Positions 53,799 to 63,919 of a stretch of 64,000 nt of DNA are shown here, piece by piece. Both the position numbers and the translations under genes were made by a program. The stretch is taken from contig JAYPPR010000008.1 of NCBI GenBank assembly GCA_038131595.1, positions 62,001 to 126,000 on the forward strand, given 5' to 3'. Within the stretch, counting starts at the first letter, position 1, and every line of letters starts with the position of its first letter. Origin of the DNA: UBA9926 sp038131595 (lineage in GTDB: Bacteria; Pseudomonadota; Gammaproteobacteria; Pseudomonadales; Azotimanducaceae). The notes under the pieces were generated by a model. The model worked only from the letters and a program-made list of their open reading frames with translations, searched no databases and had not been told where the DNA came from.

Positions 53799-56700
53799 TG
53801 ACCCAAGCAACACCAAACATAGACAACCGCATGAGTGGTAGACCCAGGGGCAATCCCCTACGAGCATTCAACGCAGTCATACATTTGATTTCGGCAAGCA
53901 ATCGCTGGCAGCATTTTAGCCAGCAAGCCAAACGCGTCTGCGCCGAGCGAAGGCTGCCAGCCTTAAAGCGTGTCACTGCTGGGCTTTTCATAACACTCTG
54001 TATTGTGCTCTCGGCTTATGCTGCAGAAAAAGAAAAGAAAGTGGAGCGGGACTATCCGTTCTACCCTCCGGCTCCTGCCGCACAGACGCCCCAAATGGCC
54101 ATGGACAAGAGCATCGGTTGCCTATCCTGTCATGAGGACACCGATGCTAAGTCTATGCACTCCAATCCCGGCGTTGTCCTGGGTTGCGTTGATTGCCATG
54201 GCGGCGATGCTGGTGTGTCCGTTGCCGATGGTCTCTCTCGAGAGGCACCCGGGTATATCGCTGCCATGGAGCAGGCACACGTGCTACCCCAATACGTCGA
54301 CAGCTGGCACTACCCCTCGTCCGCCAACCCAGAGGCGAGCTACACCCTCCTAAATCGAGAAAGCCCTGAGTTTGTTCGATTCGTTAACCCATCGGATTAT
54401 CGAATTGTGGAAGAAGCCTGCGGCGCTTGTCACATGAGCACGATTCAGGCCGCGAAACGCAGCATCATGGCAACTGGCGCGATGCTCTGGGGCGGCGCGG
54501 CCTACAATAACGGCATTCTGCCGTTCAAGAATTACCTGCTCGGCGAAGCTTACACGCGAGAGGGTAAGCCCGCCGGCATTGCGGGCCCGCCGCTCAAGGC
54601 GCCGCTCATTGCTCAAAAAGAATACGGGGTTGCGCCTGAACTGCTGCCTCTCCCCGCTTGGGAAACCGTCAAACCGGGGGACATTTTTAGGGTCTTTGAG
54701 CGAGGCGGCCGAAATATTCTCAATACCTTCCCTGAAGTTGGCCTCCCCAACTCCCTTGGTCTCATCCAGCGACTAGAGGAGCCAGGCCGACCAGACATCC
54801 GCCAATCAAACCGTGGTCCTGGGACGGGTCAAAGAATTTCGGTGCCCCTCATCAACATCACCAAAACCCGGCTGAACGATCCACTCATGTGGTTCCTGGG
54901 CACCAATGAACAACCCGGCGATTACCGAACATCGGGCTGCGGCTCGTGCCATATCGTTTATGCCAATGATCGAGACGAGCGCCACTCTGGTCAGTGGGCG
55001 AAATATGGTCGCCATGGACAGAGCGCTACCGTTGACCCGACCATCGACCAAAACGAGCGCGGTCATCCCATTCAACACGCATTCACCCGCGCAATTCCCT
55101 CTGCTCAATGCATGTCGTGCCACATGCACCAACCCAACATGTTTTTGAATAGCTATCTGGGCTACACCATGTGGGATTACGAATCGGATGCCGACAAAAT
55201 GTGGCCCGATGAGCAGCGCTACCCGACGTCCGCCGAGATCCGCGCGATTAACGAGCGCAACCCTGAAGGCGCGGCGACGAGAGGGCTATGGTCCGACCCT
55301 GACTTCCTAGCCACGGTCTGGGATCGGAACGATGAGATGGATAACACCCAGTTCGCCGACTATCACGGACATGGCTGGAACTTTAGGGCCATCTTCAAAA
55401 AAGATCGACGCGGCAATCTTGTCGACGATGCAGGCCAACTCATCTCGCATGAGGACCCAGATAAATTCGAGAAAGCAGTCCATATGTCCTCTATCCATGT
55501 GGACGTAGGCATGCATTGCGTGGACTGCCACTTCTCCCAGGACTCCCACGGCAACGGTCACCTTTACACTCAAGTGGCAGACGCCGTAGAAATCGACTGT
55601 CAGGATTGCCACGGCACAGCCGACGCTTACCCTTCTTTGAAAACGTCCGGACCAGCCGCGCCATCTGGCGGTACAGATCTTGCGCTGCTACGGAATCCCG
55701 ATGGCCAGCCCAGATTTGAGTGGGTAGAAGGTAAGCTCATTCAGCGGAGCTTTTAAACCCAGGCCTTGAATGGACCATGAGTCTCGTTAAGGACTCGGTT
55801 ACTCCGTCTCACACCGACTACAACGCCAAGGCTGCACGTGCCAAGCTCATGTCGAATGACACCGCCTCGCAAGACTGGGGACAAACCGTTGCAGCTGCGG
55901 ATCGAGCGCATCAGGACAGCGAGATGGAGTGTTACAGCTGTCATACCTCTTGGACAACCAGTTGCGGAGGCTGCCATTTGCCCATCGAGGCTAACTGGAA
56001 AACAAAGCGACACCACTACGAGGGCGGCGAAACCCGGAATTATGCGACCTACAACCCTCAGGTGGCGCGAGATCAGATTTTCATGCTGGGTCGACGAGGC
56101 GATATCAATGGCGGGCGGATTGCTCCCATTCGCTCGACCTCGGCACTTGTCTTGTCTTCGACCAACGCCAATCGCGAAAAAATTTACATTCAACAACCGC
56201 CGATTGCGGCGAGTGGCTACAGTTCACAAGCCATCAATCCGCACTTTCCTCACACCGTCCGCAAGTCTGAAACGCGGAATTGCAGCGACTGCCATTTATC
56301 AGTGACCGGTGACAACAACGCCATCCTTGCTCAAACGCTGGGTTACGGCGGCGACTATATCGACTTCATGGGATTATTCGTCTACGGCGGTGCCGAGGGT
56401 GCCATTGAAGCCGTCAAAGTCACGGAATGGGAGGAACCCCAAGCCGTTATCGGATCCTACCTCCATCAGCAGGCCTACCCTGACTGGTTTGAGAGCCATA
56501 CTGAGAACGCACTGACCCTGACCGAGGGCTATCGCGAATCTATCAGCGATGATGTGCGCTGCCTGCAGCATCGCGGCGAGTATTTGTTTGCCGCCACCGG
56601 CCAAGGTGGACTCCAAGTCTTTGATATCGCCTCGATCGCTAACAAAGGGGTCAGCGACCGGATTCTGACCGGTCCTTTCAGCGAAATGGGTCACGACACG

Positions 56701-57782
56701 CAGGTAGAGTCCAAAAACGCAACCTGCGTCTCAGTAATCACAACCCAGCCCATTGCACCAGAGCGCAACCAAGGCGACCTAATGCGCATCGACAACCAGG
56801 AGCGACCGGTTGATCCGATCTATCACTACGCGGTCGTCACCGACAGCGAGGAAGGTTTGATCCTTGTCAATATCGATACCCTCGCCGATGGCGAACCGCG
56901 AAATAATTTCTTAGACCGCGCCCTTACTTGGAATGCTGATGGCGTATTAGACGGTGCGCGACATGTCACCATGGCCGGTCATCGCGCTTACATTTTGACG
57001 ACTGAGGAGCTCGTGGTTGTCAATCTCAAGACTCCACTTGAGCCTATAGTTGAGACGGGTTGTTGCGCTCAATGACCCGAGAGCATCCCAGTTGCAGCTT
57101 CATTACTTGTTCGTCACCGATGCCTCTGGCCTGCAGGTCATCGATGTCAGCAATCCCGCTCAAGCGACGCTTCTTCCCGACGCTCACATCGCGATTCCCG
57201 ATGCTCAAGGCCTTGCCGTCGCGAGAACTTGGGCGTACGTCGCTGCGAAAACCGAAGGCGTCGTTATCGTGGATATTGAGCGTCCTCGGGAGCCCCGCAT
57301 CTACCAGCAAGTCGACAAGGAATTAGGTATCGCCGATGCTCGGGATGTCGCCATTGCCCATACCAACGCGTCCGCTATTTGCCTATGTGGCGGATGGGGC
57401 ACATGGCCTGAAAGTATTGCAACTCACCGACCCCAAATCCGTTCCTGGCTTCTATGGATTTGCACCAGAGCCGGCGCCACAGCTTGTCGCCAGGTACCCC
57501 ACGAAGGCGCCGCTCTTATCGCTCACCCGTCCACTGGAGCGTGATCGTGCGATGGATGAAACCGGCGGTCAGGTCGCCGTGTTTGGCCGGTTGGGGTCAG
57601 GTCCGCTGACAAACGATGACGTACACAGTCTTTTATTTGACGATAATGGTAAGCCTTGGTTTGTTGAGGACACCAAGGGCACCGGTGCATTGCTTCCGAG
57701 GGGAGAACCCGTGATTGAATCGGCCACGACGTCAGCGGAAGACACTGCTCATACGCGCTCATCCAGCGCAGGAGAAGAATAG
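53798..57782 (+). pseudogene. Decahaem cytochrome c with LVIVD-type beta-propeller repeats, three frameshifts
   Basis: ATG 53798 overlaps the previous stop by one base (TAATG). About 1,327 residues if joined. A membrane/signal segment is near 55-75 (RVTAGLFITLCIVLSAYAAE). Haem sites: CLSCH, CVDCH, CGACH, CGSCH, CMSCH, CVDCH, CQDCH in the first frame (to 55756), CYSCH, CGGCH, CSDCH in the next (to 57075). Then LVIVD-like units such as YLFAATGQGGLQVFDI, YLFVTDASGLQVIDVSNP, YVAAKTEGVVIVDIERP and YVADGAHGLKVLQLTDP. Breaks are a lost T in the T-run at 55751-55754, a surplus G at 57057-57059 and a surplus base near 57371-57374. Confidence 0.78.
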
Positions 57783-57784
57783 CG

Positions 57785-59170
57785 ATGGATACGATGAGCC
57801 ATACCTCATTCAAGCGCCCATCTCGTTTGGCGCTACGCCTCACTGCACTTATAGCGCTGATAGCCGCTCATCCTGGACTGTGGGCTGAAAACCAGCCTTC
57901 CCTCTCGGCACACAGTGCGCTCCCTCAACACGATGGCTATGTCCATCTTGGTGTTGCGAGTTGTGCCTCATCGGTCTGCCACGGCGCGATGCTCGAGCGA
58001 ACCTCAACCACCGTCCTACAAAACGAATATGTTACCTGGACGCGACACGACCACCACGCAGACGCCTACAACACCTTGCTCACCGATGCGTCAAAGCGCA
58101 TGGCAACCAATCTCGGTTTGCCGAATGCCCATGAAGCGGACTTGTGCTTGGACTGTCATGCGGACAATGTTCCTACCGCCATGCAAGGACCTGAATTCGA
58201 CATCACCGATGGTGTGGGATGCGAAGCCTGTCACGGCGGCAGCGAAACCTGGGCAGCCCTGCACACTGTTGACACCGTTCCAGCCGATGAGCTGAGGCAA
58301 GCAGGACTTTACCCCGCTCACGATCCTGTCGAAGCCACGGCACTCTGCCTGTCCTGCCATTTGGGCAACGAAGATAAGCTCGCGACTCACAGGATTATGG
58401 GTGCTGGGCATCCAAGGCTATCGTTCGAGCTCGTTACTTTCCTGGAGTTACTGCCACCCCATTGGGAACGCGACGATGAATATCTCGCGAGAAAGCGTGC
58501 ACCTGACTTACTCGGTCAGTGGGTTCAAGGGCAGCTGACGACAGCGAAATCCTCGCTTGGCCTACTGCGCACTCATCTCGTTGACAGCAACACCACCCTA
58601 CCCGAGCTCGCAATGTTTGATTGCCATGCTTGCCACCATGCCATGTCAGACCAGAGGTGGCAGCCTTCTAAGCTTACGATTGGGGTAGAACCCGGCACGC
58701 CAAGACTCAACCTCGCCTACTTTGCTTTTGTCGAACCGCTCGCCCAGAGTCTTCAAACATCAGGAAGCGCTGACATCGTTCCGGCGCTGCGTGCGCTTAA
58801 TCAAAGCGCGCACGTCTCGCCAGAGCAATTGAGCGACATCCTGAACGAGGTGGGCGAACTGATTGATGAAACCATCAGCGCCGCTCATCAAGTCAATGAT
58901 CGAATAGATGGCATTGCTCTCCTGCATCGCATCGCCGAGGAGTCTGCCCTTGGCACGTACCGGGACTACTCATTGGCAGAGCAGGCAGCAATGGCCATGA
59001 ACCTACTCCTTGAGCGGGAAGCGCTGTGGGAGCAGTCACGGCCCGCCATGCAGGCTGTGTTTGCATCCCTCATGAACGAAGAACAGTATCAGCCGGACTC
59101 ATTTGCTGGCGCAGCCAAGGTCTTGCTCGAGGCCTTACCGGGAGACGAAGGACGCACCGAAGAACGATAA
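57785..59170 (+). CDS. Five-haem c-type cytochrome (c554-like)
   Basis: 461 residues, ATG two bases after the preceding stop. Signal peptide LALRLTALIALIAAHPGLWAE. Haem attachment sites are one CASSVCH (C-x4-CH, near 58-64) and four CxxCH: CLDCH, CEACH, CLSCH, CHACH. The pattern of a first unusual site followed by HGGSETWAALH and MGAGHPRLSFE is that of cytochrome c554-like proteins. It is the last gene of the co-directional locus starting at 44576; a pyrimidine-rich stretch follows. It is one of the few uninterrupted genes in that locus. Likely a periplasmic electron carrier. Confidence 0.82.
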   Translation: MDTMSHTSFKRPSRLALRLTALIALIAAHPGLWAENQPSLSAHSALPQHDGYVHLGVASCASSVCHGAMLERTSTTVLQNEYVTWTRHDHHADAYNTLLTDASKRMATNLGLPNAHEADLCLDCHADNVPTAMQGPEFDITDGVGCEACHGGSETWAALHTVDTVPADELRQAGLYPAHDPVEATALCLSCHLGNEDKLATHRIMGAGHPRLSFELVTFLELLPPHWERDDEYLARKRAPDLLGQWVQGQLTTAKSSLGLLRTHLVDSNTTLPELAMFDCHACHHAMSDQRWQPSKLTIGVEPGTPRLNLAYFAFVEPLAQSLQTSGSADIVPALRALNQSAHVSPEQLSDILNEVGELIDETISAAHQVNDRIDGIALLHRIAEESALGTYRDYSLAEQAAMAMNLLLEREALWEQSRPAMQAVFASLMNEEQYQPDSFAGAAKVLLEALPGDEGRTEER

Positions 59171-59214
59171 TCTGCCCGGAATAGCGCTCCTTTTCTTTTC
59201 TCGTTACCCTTTTT

Positions 59215-59238
59215 GCCTATGCCTTTGCCTTTGCCTGG
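59215..59238. repeat. Four tandem 6-bp units
   Basis: GCCTAT, GCCTTT, GCCTTT and GCCTGG follow one another in the 120-base gap before the LLM oxidoreductase gene, at the end of a pyrimidine-rich stretch. Confidence 0.6.
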
Positions 59239-59290
59239 GCCCAAGCTTTGGGCCTCGCCTATTCAGTATGCTGAATGATGGAGGAAATCC

Positions 59291-60325
59291 ATGAAATTAG
59301 CGATCGAAATCCCCGCCCTACGACCCGATACCTTGAAACTGACGGTCGATTGGGTCCAACACGCTGAAAAGTTAGGGTGCGGGATGGCATTTGCAGCCGA
59401 AGCGTGGTGGAGCGATTCAGTCACGCCGCTCGCCTATCTAGCGGACAAAACGACATCTATTCGGCTGGCAACGGGCATCATGCAAACCACCGCTCGCACG
59501 CCAGCAATGACGGCGATGACAGCCCTGACCCTTCATGACCTTACCAATGGACGTTTCGTTCTAGGACTGGGGGCAAGCGGCCCGCAAGTGGTTGAAGGGC
59601 TACACGGCGTCAAATACAACCCCGCGCTGTCGCGGCTCAAAGATACAGTGAATATCTGCCGGATGATCTTCCGAGGGGAAAAAGTCCAGTACGAGGGTAA
59701 AGCCATTACCCTGCCGTTACCCAATAGTGAGGGCAAAGCCATCAAGATCGCCCACGATCCTACGGATCTCCCCATCTACCTTGCGACCCTTGGACCAAAA
59801 TCCCTGGAATATACGGGTGAAGCGGCCAATGGTTGGCTTGGCACCTCATTCTCCCCTGATCATCCAGAGGCTCACTTGTCTTTTATTGAATCGGGCGCGC
59901 GAAAAAGCGGCCGCGCCCTGAGTGATATTGACCTTTGCGTGTCTGCTCGAGTCGAAATTGGTGATGACCTTGAGGCCATGATCGATAAACGGCGTCCTGC
60001 CGTGGCATTCAATATGGGCGGTATGGGGTCTGCCGATACAAACTTCTATAACGATGCCTTCAAGCGCGCGGGGTACAGTGAGGAGGCGCGCGCTATTCAG
60101 GCCCTTTGGCTTGCAGGCAAACGCGAGGAAGCCGCTAAACGAGTCCCCGATGCGATGATCACCGAATTTCAGGTGCTTGGGCCTAGGGATCACGTCAAAT
60201 CACGGATCGAGCGTTACAAAGCGGCCGGTGTCACCACATTGAAGCTAGGACTTGATGGTGCAGGTCCTCTCGGACCCGCGCGGTTTGAGCTGCTTGAAGA
60301 GATTGTCGATCTCGTGACAGAGTAA
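59291..60325 (+). CDS. LLM-class (luciferase-like) flavin-dependent oxidoreductase
   Basis: 344 residues with TIM-barrel luciferase-like features: FAAEAWWSDSVTPLAYLA, LATGIMQTTARTPAMTAM (about 56-73), GRFVLGLGASGPQVVEGLHG (about 87-106) and the C-terminal TTLKLGLDG. GGAGG is six bases before the ATG. Members use FMN or F420 and act as monooxygenases or reductases; the sequence does not tell which. It is followed by the feruloyl-CoA synthase-like gene 123 bases downstream. Confidence 0.85.
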   Translation: MKLAIEIPALRPDTLKLTVDWVQHAEKLGCGMAFAAEAWWSDSVTPLAYLADKTTSIRLATGIMQTTARTPAMTAMTALTLHDLTNGRFVLGLGASGPQVVEGLHGVKYNPALSRLKDTVNICRMIFRGEKVQYEGKAITLPLPNSEGKAIKIAHDPTDLPIYLATLGPKSLEYTGEAANGWLGTSFSPDHPEAHLSFIESGARKSGRALSDIDLCVSARVEIGDDLEAMIDKRRPAVAFNMGGMGSADTNFYNDAFKRAGYSEEARAIQALWLAGKREEAAKRVPDAMITEFQVLGPRDHVKSRIERYKAAGVTTLKLGLDGAGPLGPARFELLEEIVDLVTE

Positions 60326-60448
60326 CGTCTATTCTTGAATTGGCGGCACAAACCAGTCGTGAGAGCCTCGTTAAGTGACCCAGTTCCTCAACTGCCCTAT
60401 CTGTGCAGCCGGCTACCCACTGTTTTCTCGACTAACTGAGAGACTCCT

Positions 60449-62290
60449 ATGACTAAAGCACCCTGGGCCCCTATCCATTTTGCAGCGCCTAACGTTTTAA
60501 AAACAAATCTCGATGGTGGAGGTTACCTTCTTCAGTCGAATGAGGCGCTGAAGGCTTTTCCAGACAAGTTGAGCGACGTGCTGCTTGCGCAATCCAATAT
60601 CAACCCGGATCGAGTCTTTCTTGCAGAACGAGACTCGGCCTTGGAGTGGCGCCGACTAACCTTTTCGGATGTTCATCGACAGGTCCTTTGCATTGCACAA
60701 TCTCTCTTAAATCAGGGCCTCACTGCTCAAACGCCCATCGCTATCCTGTCAGATAACGGCGTTGATAATGCGTTGCTACAACTGGCAGCCATGCACGTTG
60801 GGATACCGGTCGTACCTATTTCTCCCGCTTACTCGCTATTGTCGACGGACCACGGAAAACTAAAACACATCATCGGTTTAACCGAACCTGCACTTGTCTA
60901 TGTCAATGACCCTGCACCCTTTGAGTCGGCCTTGAATGCAATTGCTGAGAACGCTCATACGCTGCTCACGAGCCAGCCATCTGCGGGAGCGATCTCCTTT
61001 AGCGAGCTCCTCAGTCAAAAGCCAAGCGAGGAATTGGCGCTGGCGGCAGCCGAGGTTGGCCCCGATACGGTAGCGAAAATTCTTTTCACCTCTGGATCCA
61101 CAGGTTTACCCAAAGGGGTGATTAACACGCAGCGGATGATGTGCTCGAACCAACAAGCAATCCAGCAGATGTGGCCTTTTCTAGCGGACCGGGCCCCAGT
61201 AATCGTCGATTGGCTCCCCTGGAACCACACCTTTGGCGGCAACCATAACTTCAACATGATGTTGTTTAACGGAGGCACGCTCTACATCGACCATGGCAAA
61301 CCCGTGCCACACCTTATAACGAACACCGTAGACAATCTTCGGGAATTGTCTCCAACGCTCTATTTCAACGTGCCTAAGGGTTTTAACGATTTGCTGCCTT
61401 ATCTCGAAGCAGATTCATCACTGCGAGATCACTTTTTCTCGAATTTAGACGCCATTTTTTATGCTGGCGCAGCCCTTCCTCAAGACCTATGGGATCGCCT
61501 GGAGGATCTATCGACTGCCGCGCGCGGGGAACGGGTGCCCATGATCTCTGCTTGGGGCGCCACAGAGACATCACCCGTTGTTACGTCTGTCCACTTCACC
61601 ATTCCGCGCGCCGGTGTGATTGGTTTGCCCGCGCCAGGATGCACATTGAAGATGGTCCCTAGCGGCCAGCAGTTAGAGTTGCGGGTCAAAGGTCCAAACG
61701 TCACGCCCGGCTATTGGCGAGATGACATTCAAACTAGGGAAGCGTTCGACGATGAAGGGTTTTACTGCATTGGCGATGCGGGCCGTTTCGCGGATATTGA
61801 TGACCCATCGAAGGGTGTTGTCTTTGATGGCCGGGTCGCCGAGGACTTTAAATTGACGACCGGTACCTGGGTGCACACAAGCGCCTTGCGTGTCGCGCTC
61901 ATTTCTGCAGGCGCGCCCCTCATCCAAGATGCCGTCATCACCGGCCACGATCGCGATGAGGTGGGTGCGCTCATTTTTCCCAACATCGCCGCGTGTCAGG
62001 CCATTGCGGGCGTGGACGACGACGCGCTACCCCATCAGCTTTTAGCCGAGGCGGCGGTTCGAGACGCATTACGCGCGGGACTCCTCCAGCACAACGCCAA
62101 CCATCCCGGCAGCAGCACGGCAGTCAAGCGCGTGATACTGCTCGCAACGCCACCTGATGTGGACCAGAACGAGATTACTGACAAGGGATATATCAACCAG
62201 CGAGCGGTGTTGGACCATCGATCGAGCGAGGTAAACCGACTCTTTCGCGCGACAGCGGATGATGACGCCATTCTGCTCCTAACCGAATGA
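60449..62290 (+). CDS. Feruloyl-CoA synthase-like AMP-dependent acid-CoA ligase
   Basis: 613 residues. The P-loop of adenylating enzymes is ILFTSGSTGLPKGVINTQ (about 211-228), followed by WLPWNHTFGGNHNFNM and AWGATETSPVVTS (A5). A7/A8 are FYCIGDAGRF and FDGRVAEDFKLTTGTWV, and the C-domain has the catalytic lysine region NEITDKGYINQRAVLDHR. The wording KLTTGTWVxxxxLR and DKGYINQRA is typical of feruloyl-CoA synthases, which activate hydroxycinnamates. No enoyl-CoA hydratase/aldolase gene is in the window, so another aryl acid is possible. Confidence 0.85.
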   Translation: MTKAPWAPIHFAAPNVLKTNLDGGGYLLQSNEALKAFPDKLSDVLLAQSNINPDRVFLAERDSALEWRRLTFSDVHRQVLCIAQSLLNQGLTAQTPIAILSDNGVDNALLQLAAMHVGIPVVPISPAYSLLSTDHGKLKHIIGLTEPALVYVNDPAPFESALNAIAENAHTLLTSQPSAGAISFSELLSQKPSEELALAAAEVGPDTVAKILFTSGSTGLPKGVINTQRMMCSNQQAIQQMWPFLADRAPVIVDWLPWNHTFGGNHNFNMMLFNGGTLYIDHGKPVPHLITNTVDNLRELSPTLYFNVPKGFNDLLPYLEADSSLRDHFFSNLDAIFYAGAALPQDLWDRLEDLSTAARGERVPMISAWGATETSPVVTSVHFTIPRAGVIGLPAPGCTLKMVPSGQQLELRVKGPNVTPGYWRDDIQTREAFDDEGFYCIGDAGRFADIDDPSKGVVFDGRVAEDFKLTTGTWVHTSALRVALISAGAPLIQDAVITGHDRDEVGALIFPNIAACQAIAGVDDDALPHQLLAEAAVRDALRAGLLQHNANHPGSSTAVKRVILLATPPDVDQNEITDKGYINQRAVLDHRSSEVNRLFRATADDDAILLLTE

Positions 62291-62515
62291 TGCCTTACGA
62301 AGTACGAAATCCAGCGCGGCACACGCTTTCCCTGCCTTGGCTGTCTCCGACGCAAAATAAGGGTATTCCCGTTCCAACAACGTGAATCGCGATCAATAGG
62401 GAACACTAGGCTAGCGCGTTTGGGCATAACGGCCAGGTCGACTCCAGCCCCATTCGCGTGCAACCCTCCAATTGAATTGCGCGCCTCGGTCCTCCATGCT
62501 GGAGCGGATAACCAG

Positions 62516-63919
62516 ATGACCCGCAGCATGAGCCAAACCGACCATACCGTTATGACGATTAAGGAGCGAGTCGCCTACAGCGCCTTTAATGGGGCCGACT
62601 ACCTCGTCAAAAATGTGATCGGTAAATACATGTTCTTCTTCTACACGACCACTTTCGCGGTGAATCCCCTATGGCTCGCCTTCTGGCAGCCGTTCATGAA
62701 AATTCTCGACGTGGTCACCGATCCACTGGTCGGTGAGTGGTCCGATCGCACCAAAAGTCGCATGGGCAAACGAAGGCCGTGGATCTTGATCGGCGCCATC
62801 ACGCTCGGCGTTGTCTTCCCACTCAGTTGGATGCCAACGGTGGTGATGTTTTGGGATCCCGCGCCGACAGTACTGTCGATTTTCATCTACTTCATGATTT
62901 TCAAGGTGCTTTACTACATCACCCATACCATGGCGGTTGTCCCCTATTACGCACTCGGAGCTGAGTTATCGTCTGACTATCAAGAGCGCACTAGGATTGT
63001 CGCCTGGCGGCATTTCATCGGCGTACCGATGACCGTGCTGGCAACGGTCCCCTTCGTCATTGCTTATGACCCTGACCTTTTTGATAACGAAATCACAGGT
63101 GTTGCTGTGGTGATGTGCGGAGTTGGGGCAATCATTATCGCTACTGGCATTTGGGCTGTCCTTGGAACCAAGGAGCGAGTCGCAGTCGAGCCAGCAGAAG
63201 AGCTGCCGCTGAAAGCCGCGCTCAAAATTACCCTCACCAACCGTCCATTTATGTTCTTGGTGGGTACCGTGTTTTTCTACGGCATTGGCCAGTACTTCGC
63301 GGTAGCCTTTGGCGTCTACTTGATCAACTACATCATTTTTGAGGGGGATAAGTCTCAGACTACACACTTGCTGATGGTTGCCACCGCAGGCGGCGTGGTC
63401 GTGAGTATGGGGCTCAACTTACTCATCAGGCGTCTCAGCAGTCGCTTTGAAAAAGTTATGCTCCTTAAGATTGGATTGCTCGCAAGTCTTACTGTACCGC
63501 TCACAGCCTTGGTCGCATTCCAGCCCCAGGAACCTGCTTGGTACTACTTACTCCACGCGTTGGCGCTGCCCATTGGCAACACGATCATTGAGGTATTACC
63601 CCTGTCCATTGTTGCTGACATCTGTGATCTCGACGAGATCAAAAGTGGTCGACGGCGCGAAGGCGCGTTCGTTGGGGTGTATAACTCCGCTTTCAAGACC
63701 GGCTATATGTTCGCGCCAGCGCTTGCGATGGTCTGCCTCTCACTCACTGGGTTTGATGGCACGCTCACGCAGCAGTCTCAAGAGACCAATCAGTGGCTAC
63801 ACATCTACTTCGTTCTCGGTACATTTGTGACGTTTGCTAGCGCTGCACTTTTGAGTCAATTCATTCGATTGCGCAAGGATGAAATCGAGGCGGCACAGGC
63901 GCAACGAGCAGCGGCTTAG
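62516..63919 (+). CDS. GPH-family (melibiose-type) MFS symporter
   Basis: 467 residues from the ATG at 62516 (GGAG 11 bases upstream); ATG 62528 is an alternative. About 12 membrane segments. The family loop is DVVTDPLVGEWSDRTKSRMGKRRPWILIG, of which DPLVGEWSDRT and GKRRPW (about 60-84) are the key motif of glycoside-pentoside-hexuronide cation symporters. PYYALGAELSSDYQERTRI and EVLPLSIVADICDLDEI match the second conserved region. It would import a small organic acid or sugar-like substrate. Its position after the aryl-CoA ligase suggests import of that pathway's substrate. Confidence 0.85.
   Translation: MTRSMSQTDHTVMTIKERVAYSAFNGADYLVKNVIGKYMFFFYTTTFAVNPLWLAFWQPFMKILDVVTDPLVGEWSDRTKSRMGKRRPWILIGAITLGVVFPLSWMPTVVMFWDPAPTVLSIFIYFMIFKVLYYITHTMAVVPYYALGAELSSDYQERTRIVAWRHFIGVPMTVLATVPFVIAYDPDLFDNEITGVAVVMCGVGAIIIATGIWAVLGTKERVAVEPAEELPLKAALKITLTNRPFMFLVGTVFFYGIGQYFAVAFGVYLINYIIFEGDKSQTTHLLMVATAGGVVVSMGLNLLIRRLSSRFEKVMLLKIGLLASLTVPLTALVAFQPQEPAWYYLLHALALPIGNTIIEVLPLSIVADICDLDEIKSGRRREGAFVGVYNSAFKTGYMFAPALAMVCLSLTGFDGTLTQQSQETNQWLHIYFVLGTFVTFASAALLSQFIRLRKDEIEAAQAQRAAA

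Noticed and set aside
60901..60910. TGTCAATGAC inside the feruloyl-CoA synthase-like gene
   Set aside because: Coding sequence reading Val-Asn-Asp, no tandem copy; chance match to the operator core.
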